Origin: Beroe ovata
Lineage: Eukaryota > Ctenophora > Nuda > Beroida > Beroidae
Reading direction: 5' to 3'
Length of the DNA stretch: 18,228 bases
Assembly (NCBI GenBank): GCA_946803715.1
Contig: CAMPET010000109.1
Coordinates: 18,730 to 36,957, forward strand
The translations under genes were made by a program, and so were the position numbers. The notes under the pieces were generated by a model, which made no database searches, was not told the origin of the DNA, and worked only from the letters and a program-made list of their open reading frames with translations. The first letter of the stretch is position 1; the number at the start of each line of letters is the position of its first letter. Positions 1-8,655 of the stretch are shown here, in pieces.

Positions 1-330
1 AACCCTAACCTTCACCCTAACACTAACCCTAACCGTAACTCAAACTCTACCCTTACCCCAACCCTAACCTCAACCCTAAACCTAACCCTAGCACTAACAC
101 TAATCCTATCACTTACCCTAACCCTAACCCCAACCCCATCCCTTATCTTAACCCTTACCCTAACCCTAACCTTAACCCTAACACTAACCCTAACCCTAAC
201 ACTGACTCTATCCTTACCCCAACCCTAACTCTAACCCTAACTCTTACCCCATTGCCTCTGCCTAACACTAACCAGTAACCAAACCCATATGATAAAAGAC
301 TCTTTTGCCCTAACCTTAACTGTTCTTTTC
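1..330. repeat. degenerate telomere-type (CCCTAA)n repeat
   Basis: The first ~260 bases are dominated by CCCTAA units with many variants (CACTAA, CCCCAA, CTCTAA, CCTTAC), decaying by about 330. TTAGGG is the metazoan telomere repeat. At a left chromosome end the + strand should read CCCTAA, as it does here. The degeneracy argues for an ancient or subtelomeric tract rather than a fresh telomere. An interstitial telomeric tract at a contig start is the alternative. Confidence 0.85.
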
Positions 331-394
331 ACTGATTAGTCTGCCTGATTGAAGGTTTAGAGCCTATTCACCCCATTCTGAAAAACGAACAGAN

Positions 395-1110
395 TGAAAT
401 TGCCCAGCTGGAGCAGGTGCAGCGAAAATTCACTGGGCAAATTCAGGGCTGCCAGCACCTCAACTATTGGGAGAGCGGTTGCACTTTGCAGTTCCTTGAT
501 CTATAGTCTCTCCAGAGACGCAAGGAATGTTATGCTATCATATACATGTTTAAAAGTTACAAGGGGCTAGCTCCAAATGGTCCCAGGATTGTTTTCAAGG
601 ACACTCCTTATTTGGGGTCAAGGGCCATTGTTCTTCAATTTGACCACAGGGCTCAGAAATCAGTGTCAGCTTTGTTTAAGAACTCATTCTCAGTACTTGG
701 GGCTCAGCTTTGGAATGCACTGACGAAATGTGTAAAGGAGGCACACAATGTTGACATGCTCAAAGTGGTGTTAGGAATGGCAGATCAACCACCAACCAGA
801 GGGTATTCCAGTGGTCAAAAGAGTAGCTCACTCTTGGACTATGCCAATAGCCAGGGTGCGAAATACTAGTCACACCTGGGAGTTCTTAGGGGCGTAAGCA
901 TGTATACTGAGCTGTGTGGAAGTCCTGACATGTATAGCCAAATTTGACTTGAAGATTTTTGAAGTATGGAAAACTATAAACATGTATGGCGTTTTTTGTT
1001 CTACTCTATTGTCTGAAATCTGTAATGTCGCAAAAAAGCCGCGCAATAAATCACGAAGCCACGAGAAAACTTGGATCACGAATGACGAAGCGCAAGAACA
1101 AAAAAGATCC
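395..1110 (+). mobile_element. LINE 3'-end fragment, copy 1 (broken RT ORF C-terminus)
   Basis: This is the C-terminal part of a non-LTR retrotransposon polyprotein, decayed. Visible pieces are AQLEQVQRKF near 402-432, GLAPN near 566-580, NSFSVLGAQLWNAL near 681-721 and MADQPPTRGYSS near 777-812. These match the post-RT tail typical of CR1/L2/Jockey-type LINEs (the SFSVRGPxLWNxLP and PDQPxxPGY signatures). The frame is open from 546 to 869 but disrupted before that. It lacks 15 bp that copy 2 keeps (between VVLG and MADQ). After the ORF, a 3' UTR-like stretch matches copy 2 to about 1110. The fragment starts immediately after a single N at 394, so its 5' edge may be an assembly join. Confidence 0.8.
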
Positions 1111-1129
1111 TATACTACAGCTACAGTGT

Positions 1130-1360
1130 TGCAGGGGTTTTAATTTTCCTAGCATAGCCGTCAGCGCCGCGCAATTGTGATTCCGCGGCCGATAAAAAAA
1201 ATCTTGCGAGCGAGACTGAGGGTAAATCATGAATGTGCGCACGTTGCGCGCTCCTGTTGATCTGAAAAGTCGTAAAAAACACGAAAACGCGCAGGTCGCG
1301 CAGCAGCAGCGCGCGGAATTATATTTTGGTCACGCAGCGCGGGAACAAGGGTAGGGAGCT
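1130..1360. mobile_element. degenerate GC-rich inverted-repeat element (copy A)
   Basis: A GCGC-rich island begins TTGCAGGGGTTTT and continues through GTCAGCGCCGCGCAATTG (about 1161-1178) to GGTCACGCAGCGCGGGAACA (about 1329-1348) and AAGGGTAGGG. The left part matches 15149-15184. The stretch around 1220-1348 matches the reverse complement of the interior of the 15186-15393 element. It also supplies the uninterrupted version of the site into which that element inserted. No clear target duplication can be seen. Confidence 0.55.
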
Positions 1361-1624
1361 GGGAGACGTCCGACAACTTGACAACTACAGCGAAACAGGG
1401 CACCTGCACCGAAAACTGAATCAAGGCACTAATACAGCATGGCACGGCGGCACGCAGCATGTGCACACATTGTGCACCCAGTTCTATTATATATACCAAC
1501 ATCTGATTATGCAATCCAAAGTTGTATCTATAGAGGTGTATGGGTATACTGCAAACAGCAAAATACTGGCTATTAACATAAGTGAGGGAAGAATCTAAAC
1601 TGTGAATCATCAGTGGTTACCCTA
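1361..1624. other. no gene recognised
   Basis: Mixed-composition sequence between the copy A element and the 87-bp repeat. Short ORFs on both strands (for example 1326-1598 +) resemble no known protein and overlap repeat sequence, so I do not call them. Confidence 0.4.
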
Positions 1625-1711
1625 CAGATGTAAGGTTCTCTCCTGTCAACTGCGATTTGGATTTCAGTATCAGCAGGTGGCAAGAGAGAACGGAGGGGTT
1701 TCGGCCCACCG
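1625..1711. repeat. 87-bp direct repeat, copy 1
   Basis: Starts CAGATGTAAGGTTCTCTCCT and ends CCCACCG. It is nearly identical to 4685-4770, with a few substitutions and one small indel. It is followed immediately by an N at 1712. Confidence 0.85.
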
Positions 1712-1712
1712 N

Positions 1713-3054
1713 CTTCAGGAAATTCACTTCTTTCTACTTCATCAAGTAATCTACAAATGAATGACATATAATTTCAAAATGGAGATTATTGAAAATTGTT
1801 ACCTCATGTGTCTAAGAGCAGGAACCATCCTCAAGGTATTTCGCAGAGACATCATTCTCACTCTTCAATTACTTAATATCTACATGAGATGATAAGTAGA
1901 TTAATACACAATACAACAGTGCCATCATTTAAGAAGTATTGAGTTCTTTCTATCATCATCTATTTGATTGAAATTGAAATTTTGAAGGTCAATGCACTAA
2001 TTTTTTTCTTTCTACAAGATAGTCATAATATAAGAAATTAGTAAATTACACTACGATTTTCAAAATGGTGCAGTTTTAAATGACACAAATAAACCTAGAT
2101 CTTATAACTCAAATGTTGACAACCCCAACTTTGCGCCAAAGTAAGTTTCTCAATTCTGAGATCATCGTTACTAAAGAGATGCAGAACCCTCAAGAGACCA
2201 CCTCAGGTTTTCAGAATAAGGACTTCAAAATTGACCAATAACACCTTTCACAGTTTCTGCTCCAAAGGCAAAAAATAGAACAAATGCTCGCCAAAGTTAG
2301 ATGAAGAAAGACTTTTGGGTCTCAATCAGCAGAGGATCAGCATTATTTGGCAAGCATTAGACAAGTAATTCAATTGGCTTCACAAGCAAGATGGCACACA
2401 TTGGTAAGACTGGCCCATCAAATAAACTCCTGTCAACACGACATAGGGAATTTAAAGAGAAATACCTTGGCTACACTTCTCAAGAGGATCAAGAAACCAG
2501 CTGCACAAGTCAATCTCACAAATGTCCACATCCCCCAGATTCCAGAAGCAATTGTTGTCATAGCCAAGACGATTGGCTCCAATTGAACTCAGCTATTTAC
2601 AGACCAAAGTACTGAAAAACTGGGATGTTACTGGATCCAGAGGTTGCTACTTTTCTTGAACCAGCTGATGAAAATGATCACCAAGCCCAACTTCCTGCAT
2701 GCCTAAGATAATAGGATCATTGAGGATGGTTAATCATTTGTGGATCTAATCTTAGTAGAGTAGAGAAGAATGGTTTGGATTGGTTGGTTCTTGAATATAA
2801 GCTGGGAGAACTTCAAAACCTGAAGAGGGGGCAATCTGTATCATTGATAGACCTGAGAAGAAAGATTTGGATACTAAACAGTTGAGACACCTACCATTGA
2901 GACAATGACCCTATTTCTAAAATTTTCGACTTTTCTTGAGCCATGGTGGACTTGCCCGACCTGAGAACATAGTCGGATAGAGTAAGTATCAAAAGCAGCT
3001 GCAAGGGTTTCAAACTAGATTCTGGGGGCGTTCAAGTGTCGATCTGTCATTGTA
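1713..3054 (+). other. unassigned AT-rich region with a possible decayed coding relic
   Basis: No recognisable gene. From about 2315 to 2586 the + strand stays open and encodes a helical, basic stretch (LASQARWHTLVRLAHQI, then LLKRIKKPAAQ). It ends at a stop with no family resemblance that I can name. The position upstream of a LINE RT tail leaves open an older retroelement ORF, but no RT or endonuclease motif is visible. From about 3000 the sequence runs into the LINE fragment with frameshifts. Confidence 0.3.
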
Positions 3055-3985
3055 ATGATGACACTCTACAAGACACTCGTCTGTCTTATCTTGGAATATT
3101 GTTCAGTGGTTTGGAACCCCTCAAAAGTCATTGAAATTGCCCAGCTGGAGCAGGTGCAGCGAAACTTCACTCAGCGAATTCAGGGCTGCCAACACCTCAA
3201 CTATTGGGAGAGTGGTTGCAGTTCCTTGATCTACAGTCTCTCCAGAGATGCAGGGAATGTTATGCTACCATATACGTGTTTGAAAGCTACAATGGGCTAG
3301 CTCCAAATTGTCCCAGAATTGTTTTCAAGGACACTACTCGTTTGGGGGTCAAGGGCTGTTGTTCTTCAATTTGACCACAGGGCTCAGAAATCAGTGTCAG
3401 CTTTGTTTTAAAACTCATTCTCAGTACTTGGGGCTCGGCTTTGGAGTACACTCCCGATATGTGTAAAGGAGGCCCACAATGTTGACATGCTCAAAGTGGT
3501 GTTAGGAAAGCACCTTAAGAGAATGGCAGATCAACCATCAACCAGAGGGTATTCCAGTGGTCAAAACTCAAAAGAGTAGCTCACTCTTGGACTATGCCAT
3601 CAGCCAGGGTGCGAAATACTAGTCACACCTGGGAGTTCTTAGGGGCAGTAGCATATTTACTGTGTGGAAGTCCTGACATGTATACTGTGTAGCCAAATTT
3701 GACTTGAAGATTTGAAGTATGGGAAACTATAAACATGTAGGGCGTTTTTTGTTCTACTCTGTCATCTGTGATCTGCAATGTCGCAAAAAGGAGCCGCGCA
3801 ATAAATCACAAACAACGAAGCCACGAGAAAACTCGGATCACGAAGCGCAGAAGCAAAAAAAGGTTTGTAGGATTTTACCCTACCATCGGTGCGCGCGATT
3901 TTCAATCCGCCCCTTGCCAGGGATAAAATCCCGCCAGCAAGGGTACGGTGAAATCCTACAAAAAAAGGTCCGATCCTACACTCCT
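3055..3985 (+). mobile_element. LINE 3'-end fragment, copy 2, interrupted by MITEs
   Basis: The decayed 3' end of a CR1/L2/Jockey-like LINE. The RT C-terminal signature LYKTLVCLILEYCSVVWNP (about 3061-3117) is followed by IAQLEQVQRNFTQRIQGC and YWE (to about 3213). Frameshifts separate this from GLAPN, the SFSVLG-like block near 3415-3440 and KHLKRMADQP near 3510-3535. It is closely related to copy 1 through the 3' UTR (CTGGGAGTTCTTAGGGGC at about 3629 and 884). Unlike copy 1 it contains inserted inverted-repeat elements at 3865-3961 and 3991-4081; LINE-matching sequence resumes at about 3970 and again at 4082. The element is not functional. Confidence 0.85.
3865..3961. mobile_element. MITE copy B inserted in LINE copy 2
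   Basis: A ~97-bp element with terminal inverted repeats TTGTAGGATTTTACCCTACC (left) and GTGAAATCCTACAA (right, with one TIR mismatch). Inside are TGCGCGCGATTTTCAATCCG and the hairpin AGGGATAAAATCCC flanked by TTGC and GCAAGGG. It is flanked by a 9-bp duplication AAAAAAGGT (3856-3864 and 3961-3969, with a one-base ambiguity in the A run). LINE copy 1 has the empty site at about 1095-1105. The element has no coding capacity. Confidence 0.85.
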
Positions 3986-3990
3986 ACAGC

Positions 3991-4081
3991 TTGTCAGATG
4001 TACAGCGCGATATACATGACATGTTTATCGCGCGAGCGCCGCGCGCGAGATACTGAGGTCATGTCAGATAAAATCTGACAA
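3991..4081. mobile_element. second MITE type, TIR TTGTCAGAT, inserted in LINE copy 2
   Basis: A 91-bp element bounded by perfect 9-bp inverted repeats TTGTCAGAT and ATCTGACAA, with a GCGCGAGCGCCGCGCGCG core. Direct copies of CCTACAGC flank it (3983-3990 and 4082-4089). The duplication reads as 9 bp, CCTACAGCT, if the first T is counted. The related LINE copy 1 has a single CTACAGCTACAG at about 1115-1127, consistent with an empty site. It is non-coding. Confidence 0.8.
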
Positions 4082-4103
4082 CCTACAGCTACAATGTTCA
4101 TGC

Positions 4104-4200
4104 TGTAGGATTTCACCCTACCCTTGCTAGCGGGATTTTATCCCAGGCCAGGCAAGCTGAATGAAAATTGCGCGCACCGACATGACAGTAGGGTAATATT
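4104..4200. mobile_element. MITE copy C1 (reverse orientation, degenerate)
   Basis: Reads TGTAGGATTTCACCCTACCC, then TTGCTAGCGGGATTTTATCC and GAAAATTGCGCGCACCGA. These are the complement of the copy B interior in the same order. The right terminus is degraded (GTAGGGTAATATTT) and abuts the next element. No target duplication is assignable. Confidence 0.65.
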
Positions 4201-4270
4201 TTGTAGGATTTCACCCTACCCTTGCTGGCGGGATTTTATCCCTGGCAAGGGTAGGGGGAAATTTAGCAGG
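4201..4270. mobile_element. MITE copy C2 (short palindromic derivative)
   Basis: TTGTAGGATTTCACCCTACC is followed at once by a palindrome built from CCCTTGC, GGGATTTTATCCC and GCAAGGGTAGGG, then a decayed right end GGGAAATTTAGCAGG. It keeps the TIR-plus-inner-hairpin part of the family but lacks the CAATCCG segment. Confidence 0.65.
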
Positions 4271-4684
4271 TGACGCGCATTACGCGCCGCGGCTCAATTA
4301 TGCCTACTCCGTGTGCTTTTTACGCACGGCTTGCGCAAAATACAAAGGGTCTTCTTGAAGGAGACGGAGGACGCTCAGCAAAATTCGAATGGCTGTCAGG
4401 AAGTAACTCAATAATATAGTCAATAGCGAATGGCTCCAACATTCTGCAGTTTTCGTGTAGATCATCTTCTAGTGGGACACTCTACTCACTAACGATTTGA
4501 TAGACAAGAAAATACGTGAATTGGATTAGAATAATGATTTCAGATCACTATACAATTTAGAATTCTTAGCTCAGGCTGCGTTAGATCCTTCGTCTTCATC
4601 ACAAGAGGTCAGCAGTAGATTGATACCTTCAACTAGAGTCTTCGATTGCCTTCTTTTCATAAATTCCTGCTGTAACCGATGCTN
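4271..4684. other. no gene recognised
   Basis: Intergenic sequence grading from GCGC-rich (4271-4345) to AT-rich, ending at an N at 4684. A short open stretch from 4620 crosses the N and the repeat, so it is not credible as a gene. Confidence 0.4.
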
Positions 4685-4770
4685 CAGATGTAAGGTTCTC
4701 TCCTGTCAACTGCGATTTGGATCTCAGTATCAGCAGGTGGCAAGAGAGAACAGAGGGGTTTCACCCACCG
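4685..4770. repeat. 86-bp direct repeat, copy 2
   Basis: Nearly identical to 1625-1711. It is preceded immediately by an N at 4684. The sequences downstream of the two copies diverge at once. Confidence 0.85.
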
Positions 4771-5079
4771 TACCCCTCACAGCTTACAACTGCAAGGCTG
4801 GGCCACCCAGAACTCCGGAATTCTGAGCTTCACAGTTTAGAGAGACGGGGGGGATTGGAGATAAGAATCAATGGAAGGGAAGAATTTATTCTATTATTTT
4901 CTACTCAACAAATCTACTATAATCTGTGAACTGATTGCCTGATTTGGTTAGTTCACAGATAAGATTTAGGTCACCCAACCTGGGAACAAGTAACATGACA
5001 CATCATCACAATTCCAAAATTCAAAAATGGTAAGATAAATGCACTGGCATTAAAGGTCCTCAGCACGAAATATCTATAT

Positions 5080-5454
5080 TTAAACAACAAAAGAATCCTG
5101 CAAAACAGAGAAGGTGTGTGTCAACCCCTGAACATTTAGGATGATGTTTTTATGCAGGAGATATTCCGATGGAATGTTTGAGGAGTGATTGAATGGTATG
5201 CAAAGCCTGTGCCCTGTGTCGAATATCACATATTGTTTACTCAGCAGGGGTTTGAAGCTATGAAAGTCAGTGGTACAGTTTGTAGGGTTCCTCCTTCCCT
5301 GCCAACAGGCAATGTTGAATTGCAGTGATGCCAGGTATAATATCTCACCAGTGTTGTAATCGATCAACTTGTCATTCTGGTGACCACAAACCTGCTGGGT
5401 CACTGTCATCTCTATGTTACTCACAATATGAACTTGAATAGGATTGAGTTTCAT
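5080..5454 (-). CDS. unrecognised 124-codon ORF
   Basis: An open frame from ATG (5452-5454) to a TAA at 5080, with an in-frame stop about 15 bases upstream of the ATG. The deduced protein is soluble-looking, with several Cys and His residues (QQVCGHQND, FNIACWQGRR, GHRLCIPFNHSS), no signal peptide, no membrane segment and no family I recognise. At 124 codons it is long for this AT-rich sequence. It could be a single-exon gene, an exon of an unseen gene, or chance. It points away from ARPC2, about 620 bases from the ARPC2 start. Confidence 0.2.
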   Translation of the reverse strand: MKLNPIQVHIVSNIEMTVTQQVCGHQNDKLIDYNTGEILYLASLQFNIACWQGRRNPTNCTTDFHSFKPLLSKQYVIFDTGHRLCIPFNHSSNIPSEYLLHKNIILNVQGLTHTFSVLQDSFVV

Positions 5455-5554
5455 TAAGTCAGGATCTACCTAAGTGGTCAGTATGGCTTGCTTTCTTTCT
5501 AAACACTAATTACTAATATATTGATTGAGTAAATCTATGTTGATATTACTTTCA

Positions 5555-5626
5555 TTTTAGATTGCTGCATTCCAATGCATGTTATCATTGGATAAACTTT
5601 TTTTCTTGGAATACAGCAATCACTAA
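5555..5626 (+). other. imperfect hairpin, 16-bp core stem
   Basis: GATTGCTGCATTCCAA (5560-5575) pairs with TTGGAATACAGCAATC (5606-5621); 15 of 16 positions are Watson-Crick and the mismatch is a possible C-A. The stem can extend a few pairs outward, with a 2-nt bulge, through TTAG and CTAA. The loop is about 30 nt. The total span of ~70 nt is in the size range of a microRNA precursor, but no expression evidence is available. It lies about 450 bases upstream of the ARPC2 ATG. Confidence 0.5.
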
Positions 5627-5631
5627 GCCTT

Positions 5632-5654
5632 CAGCCAGCTCTGTGGACTGGCTG
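5632..5654 (+). other. short perfect hairpin
   Basis: CAGCCAG (5632-5638) and CTGGCTG (5648-5654) form a perfect 7-bp stem with a 9-nt loop, 10 bases downstream of the larger hairpin. Its role is unknown. Confidence 0.5.
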
Positions 5655-6074
5655 CAATCTGGGTTAAGCTGAGTGCAGCAAGAAATCCATCTTTGAACTT
5701 ACACTATTGTGCAATGTGTACATATGACTGCAAAACCTTGTCTTCTCCCGAACAAGATTCTCCAGAGGGTCTATCATCATTCATCAATCAACAATCTTCT
5801 GCTGTTCTATATTTAATTGCTATATAATAGACAGTATTCGTACATATGGTGCCTTATTAGAACTTAGCATCATTATATTGAGTATTCTGAATTCTCTTAT
5901 CATTAATAGATAGGGTATTCAGATTAAAAAAGTGGCAAATACCCAACTCAGTAATTCCTGTTGCGGATTTTGGAGTTGTTATGGATTCAGGAGTTGGGAA
6001 TTCTATTCCTATTTTAAATGTCTGTCATGACTACAGTGCAAAGATTCTGAAAGTGATACTCCCTCATTTAGGAA

Positions 6075-8038
6075 ATGATTCTTCTGGAAGTGAACAATCG
6101 GGTCATTCATGAGACACTGAGAGCAAAGTTTTTAGCTGCTAAACCTGAAAGTGTCAATGTCACGGCTGTTGATTTCGATGGAGTAAGATATCAAATAAGG
6201 TTTGTATTATGTACTTATCTAATATCTATGGAAGTGTGCAAATATTTTGCTAATGTTTAGGACCTGAATTTCATGACATCAAAATTCGAACAATTTCAGT
6301 AATCCTGATGCTAGTAATAAATCGGTTATTGTACTGAGTGCGAAGATGCGAATGTTTGAAGATCTTGTTGAGTTTGGTGTAGACAACGAATTAAAGACAA
6401 TCTATGGTGATCTAGTCACAGCTCCAGAGGTTTGCTCAGCACTGGCTTGTTCTGAAAATAAACCTCAACTGGGAACAGACTTTTGTTTCATTAATAATTC
6501 CTATCATTTCAGGATGGTTGGAATGTTTCCCTGAAGTTTGATTTGGCTGCATTGCCTGATGAGCAAGAAAAAAGAGAAGAGATAGCTCTCAGGGCATCAT
6601 ACTTAAAAAGAAATTGCTTCGCTTCTGTCTTCCAGCACTACTTCAAGGTATTAGAAAGCCATTTTATAGACATTTGTTGAGTCAATTTATAGACATAATT
6701 GAAATATTTCCCATTGCGCTTTCTTCGCATAGTACACCTTCATTTTTCAACGCGGATGTGAATGCACTGTTTAAATACTGGTAAGTTTTACATCCGCATA
6801 TCACTTATACCTTCTTGACATATCGTCTATATTCATGGAACTGTCGTGTGAAAAGAGCAATATTTGATTCGCTGACTCTTGTGTATTAACACGATCAGTC
6901 TCTTATATACACGGGAGAATTAACACATAGAACACAGTGTTATGTTACAAAAAGTCCATAAGACTGAGAGAGTATCATATGTACTTTATATCAAATCAAT
7001 ACATATTACATTGTACATTTTGCATCAGTACATCGTATCCTCCAAGATTATCTAACACTTGTTATCATGTTAGAGTGCTGTATCTATTGATAGGAGTTGG
7101 GACAATGACCGGCAATAACGGTAGATAATGTTACAGCTGCAGGAATCTGGAGCATCCTCTGACAAAACAGCGGTCATCCACTACCACGAAGAGGAGAAGA
7201 TGTACATCAGTGCTCAGGAAGACAGGGTTACCGTCATCTTCTCTACCCTCTTCAAGGATCCTGATGACATCATCATTGGCAAGGTGAGAAATGTGCGGCG
7301 AATCGTGTAGCTTACAACATTGTACAACATGGTGCATTGTACTATGTACAATCTACATGATTGATTAAACGGTAAGTGGAACTATCAATGTGATGCATTC
7401 ATGTTTTGCAATAATGTGATTATATTTAGGTATTTCTACAAGAGTTTAAAGACGGAAGGAAGGGCTGTCAGAATGCTCCACAAGTTCTCTTCTCCTACGG
7501 TGAGCCGCCCCGCGAGCTAGAGAGTTTTTCCGGTGTACTCAAGGGCGAAAATATCGGGTGAGTACTCATCTATTCTACTCATTGTAATTTCATATGAAGA
7601 ACAAAATTCGTACACACGCTGATTCCGTTATCCATATTTCTCGCTATGATGTGATCTTGCAACAACCCCATTTCTTCTGGCTTCAATCTAATCTCACAAC
7701 TGTATCCCAGGTTTGTTACATTTGTGCTGTACGACCGTCACACCAGCTCAGCAAACAGGGAGAACACAATCAACCTCATCCACCAGTTTAGGACATACCT
7801 CCACTACCATATCAAGTGTAGCAAAGCGTACCTTCACCAACGTATGAGGAGTAAAACTTCTGAGTTCCTCAAGGTTTGTATCCCTTTCTTTGTACCTCTT
7901 ACGTACGATGATCTTCACGGTTTCTTGAAATGAAGTCATTGTGCCATCTCATTTCAAGAGTTGATTTCTCAGGTTCTTAATAGAGCGAAACCAGAAGCTA
8001 TGACTGAGAAGAAATTTGGCGTAGGGAAAAGGGGATAG
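6075..8038 (+). CDS. ARPC2: Arp2/3 complex subunit 2 (p34-Arc), complete, 7 exons
   Basis: Subunit of the Arp2/3 complex. In the known complex, ARPC2 and ARPC4 form the core that contacts the mother actin filament during branched nucleation in the cytoplasm. Exons read here: 6075-6199, 6300-6429, 6513-6647, 7137-7283, 7430-7557, 7711-7873, 7973-8038. All introns are GT-AG, phases agree throughout, and the product is 297 aa (human is 300). Diagnostic stretches are the N-terminus [67 protein letters not shown] and SEFLKVLNRA. The human C-terminal tail is replaced by [10 protein letters not shown]. The ATG lies 4 bases after CCTCATTTAG, a plausible acceptor for a 5' UTR intron. The exon 4 acceptor could also shift by 6 bases, to 7143. 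No canonical AATAAA was seen soon after the stop. Confidence 0.96.
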
Positions 8039-8528
8039 GAGAAGGGGATATGATAGAAATTGTGAAAGAACTTTTTATCGAGTGGTGACTGTTTCATGGT
8101 TTTGACTGCTTTTGTGTTTCGTATTGAATTCAATATTCCATACATTTAGCTCCAATTATAATGTTTGATGTTAATTAACTGGCTGGAAATTCCAATTAAC
8201 ATTTTCATACTTTGTGTACAACAGTCGTTTTAAACTTGAACAAAAGTCTTATTGGATTTTCTTTTACTGAATCAGACTTTAGATATACTTGACACGGGCG
8301 ACAGGCCGTATGTTGATTCAGCATTGTTGAATCGTCTCAGAAATGATGAATGTACCACAGTTGTCGCAATGTCCAATGCGGAACGCGCGATGAAAAAGCT
8401 TAAATTTGACTTCGCGCAAAAAACTCATTAGCGACAGCGCGCGTCAAACTGAAAATTCAATTCCTAATTGTACAAAATTCTTGTGATATTACAGCTTCCA
8501 CCCGGATTCCTTTTCACCTCGGCCGAAG
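8039..8528. other. convergent intergenic region, left part
   Basis: AT-rich 3' flank of ARPC2 with no gene. A possible further small inverted-repeat element lies at 8361-8437: TTGTCGCAAT on the left and TTAGCGACAG on the right enclose GCGCG-rich sequence. I see no target duplication for it, so it stays tentative. Confidence 0.4.
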
Positions 8529-8646
8529 TTGTAGGATTTTACCCTACCGTCAGTGCGCGCGATTTTCAATCCGCCCCGACGGATTGAAAACCTAACCCTT
8601 GCCAGGGATAAAATCCCGCCAGCAAGGGTAGGGTGAAATCCTACAA
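8529..8646. mobile_element. MITE copy D, 118 bp, intact with 9-bp TSD
   Basis: The best-preserved family member. Terminal inverted repeats are TTGTAGGATTTTACCCTACC and its complement (right end GGTAGGGTGAAATCCTACAA, one mismatch). Inside are two nested hairpins: GATTTTCAATCCG with CGGATTGAAAACC, and CCTTGC...GCAAGG around GGGATAAAATCCC. Exact 9-bp duplications CGGCCGAAG flank it (8520-8528 and 8647-8655; 10 bp if the shared T is counted). It has no coding capacity. A 9-bp TSD with TIRs is known for Mutator-like and some Merlin elements; the assignment is inference. It sits between the convergent 3' ends of ARPC2 and cyclin T. Confidence 0.9.
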
Positions 8647-8655
8647 CGGCCGAAG

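Noticed and set aside
1-330. CRISPR-like or satellite array at the left end
   Set aside because: The period is 6 bp with telomeric sequence, with no spacers. The genome is eukaryotic.
7131-7337. 68-codon ORF on the - strand
   Set aside because: It is antisense to ARPC2 exon 4.
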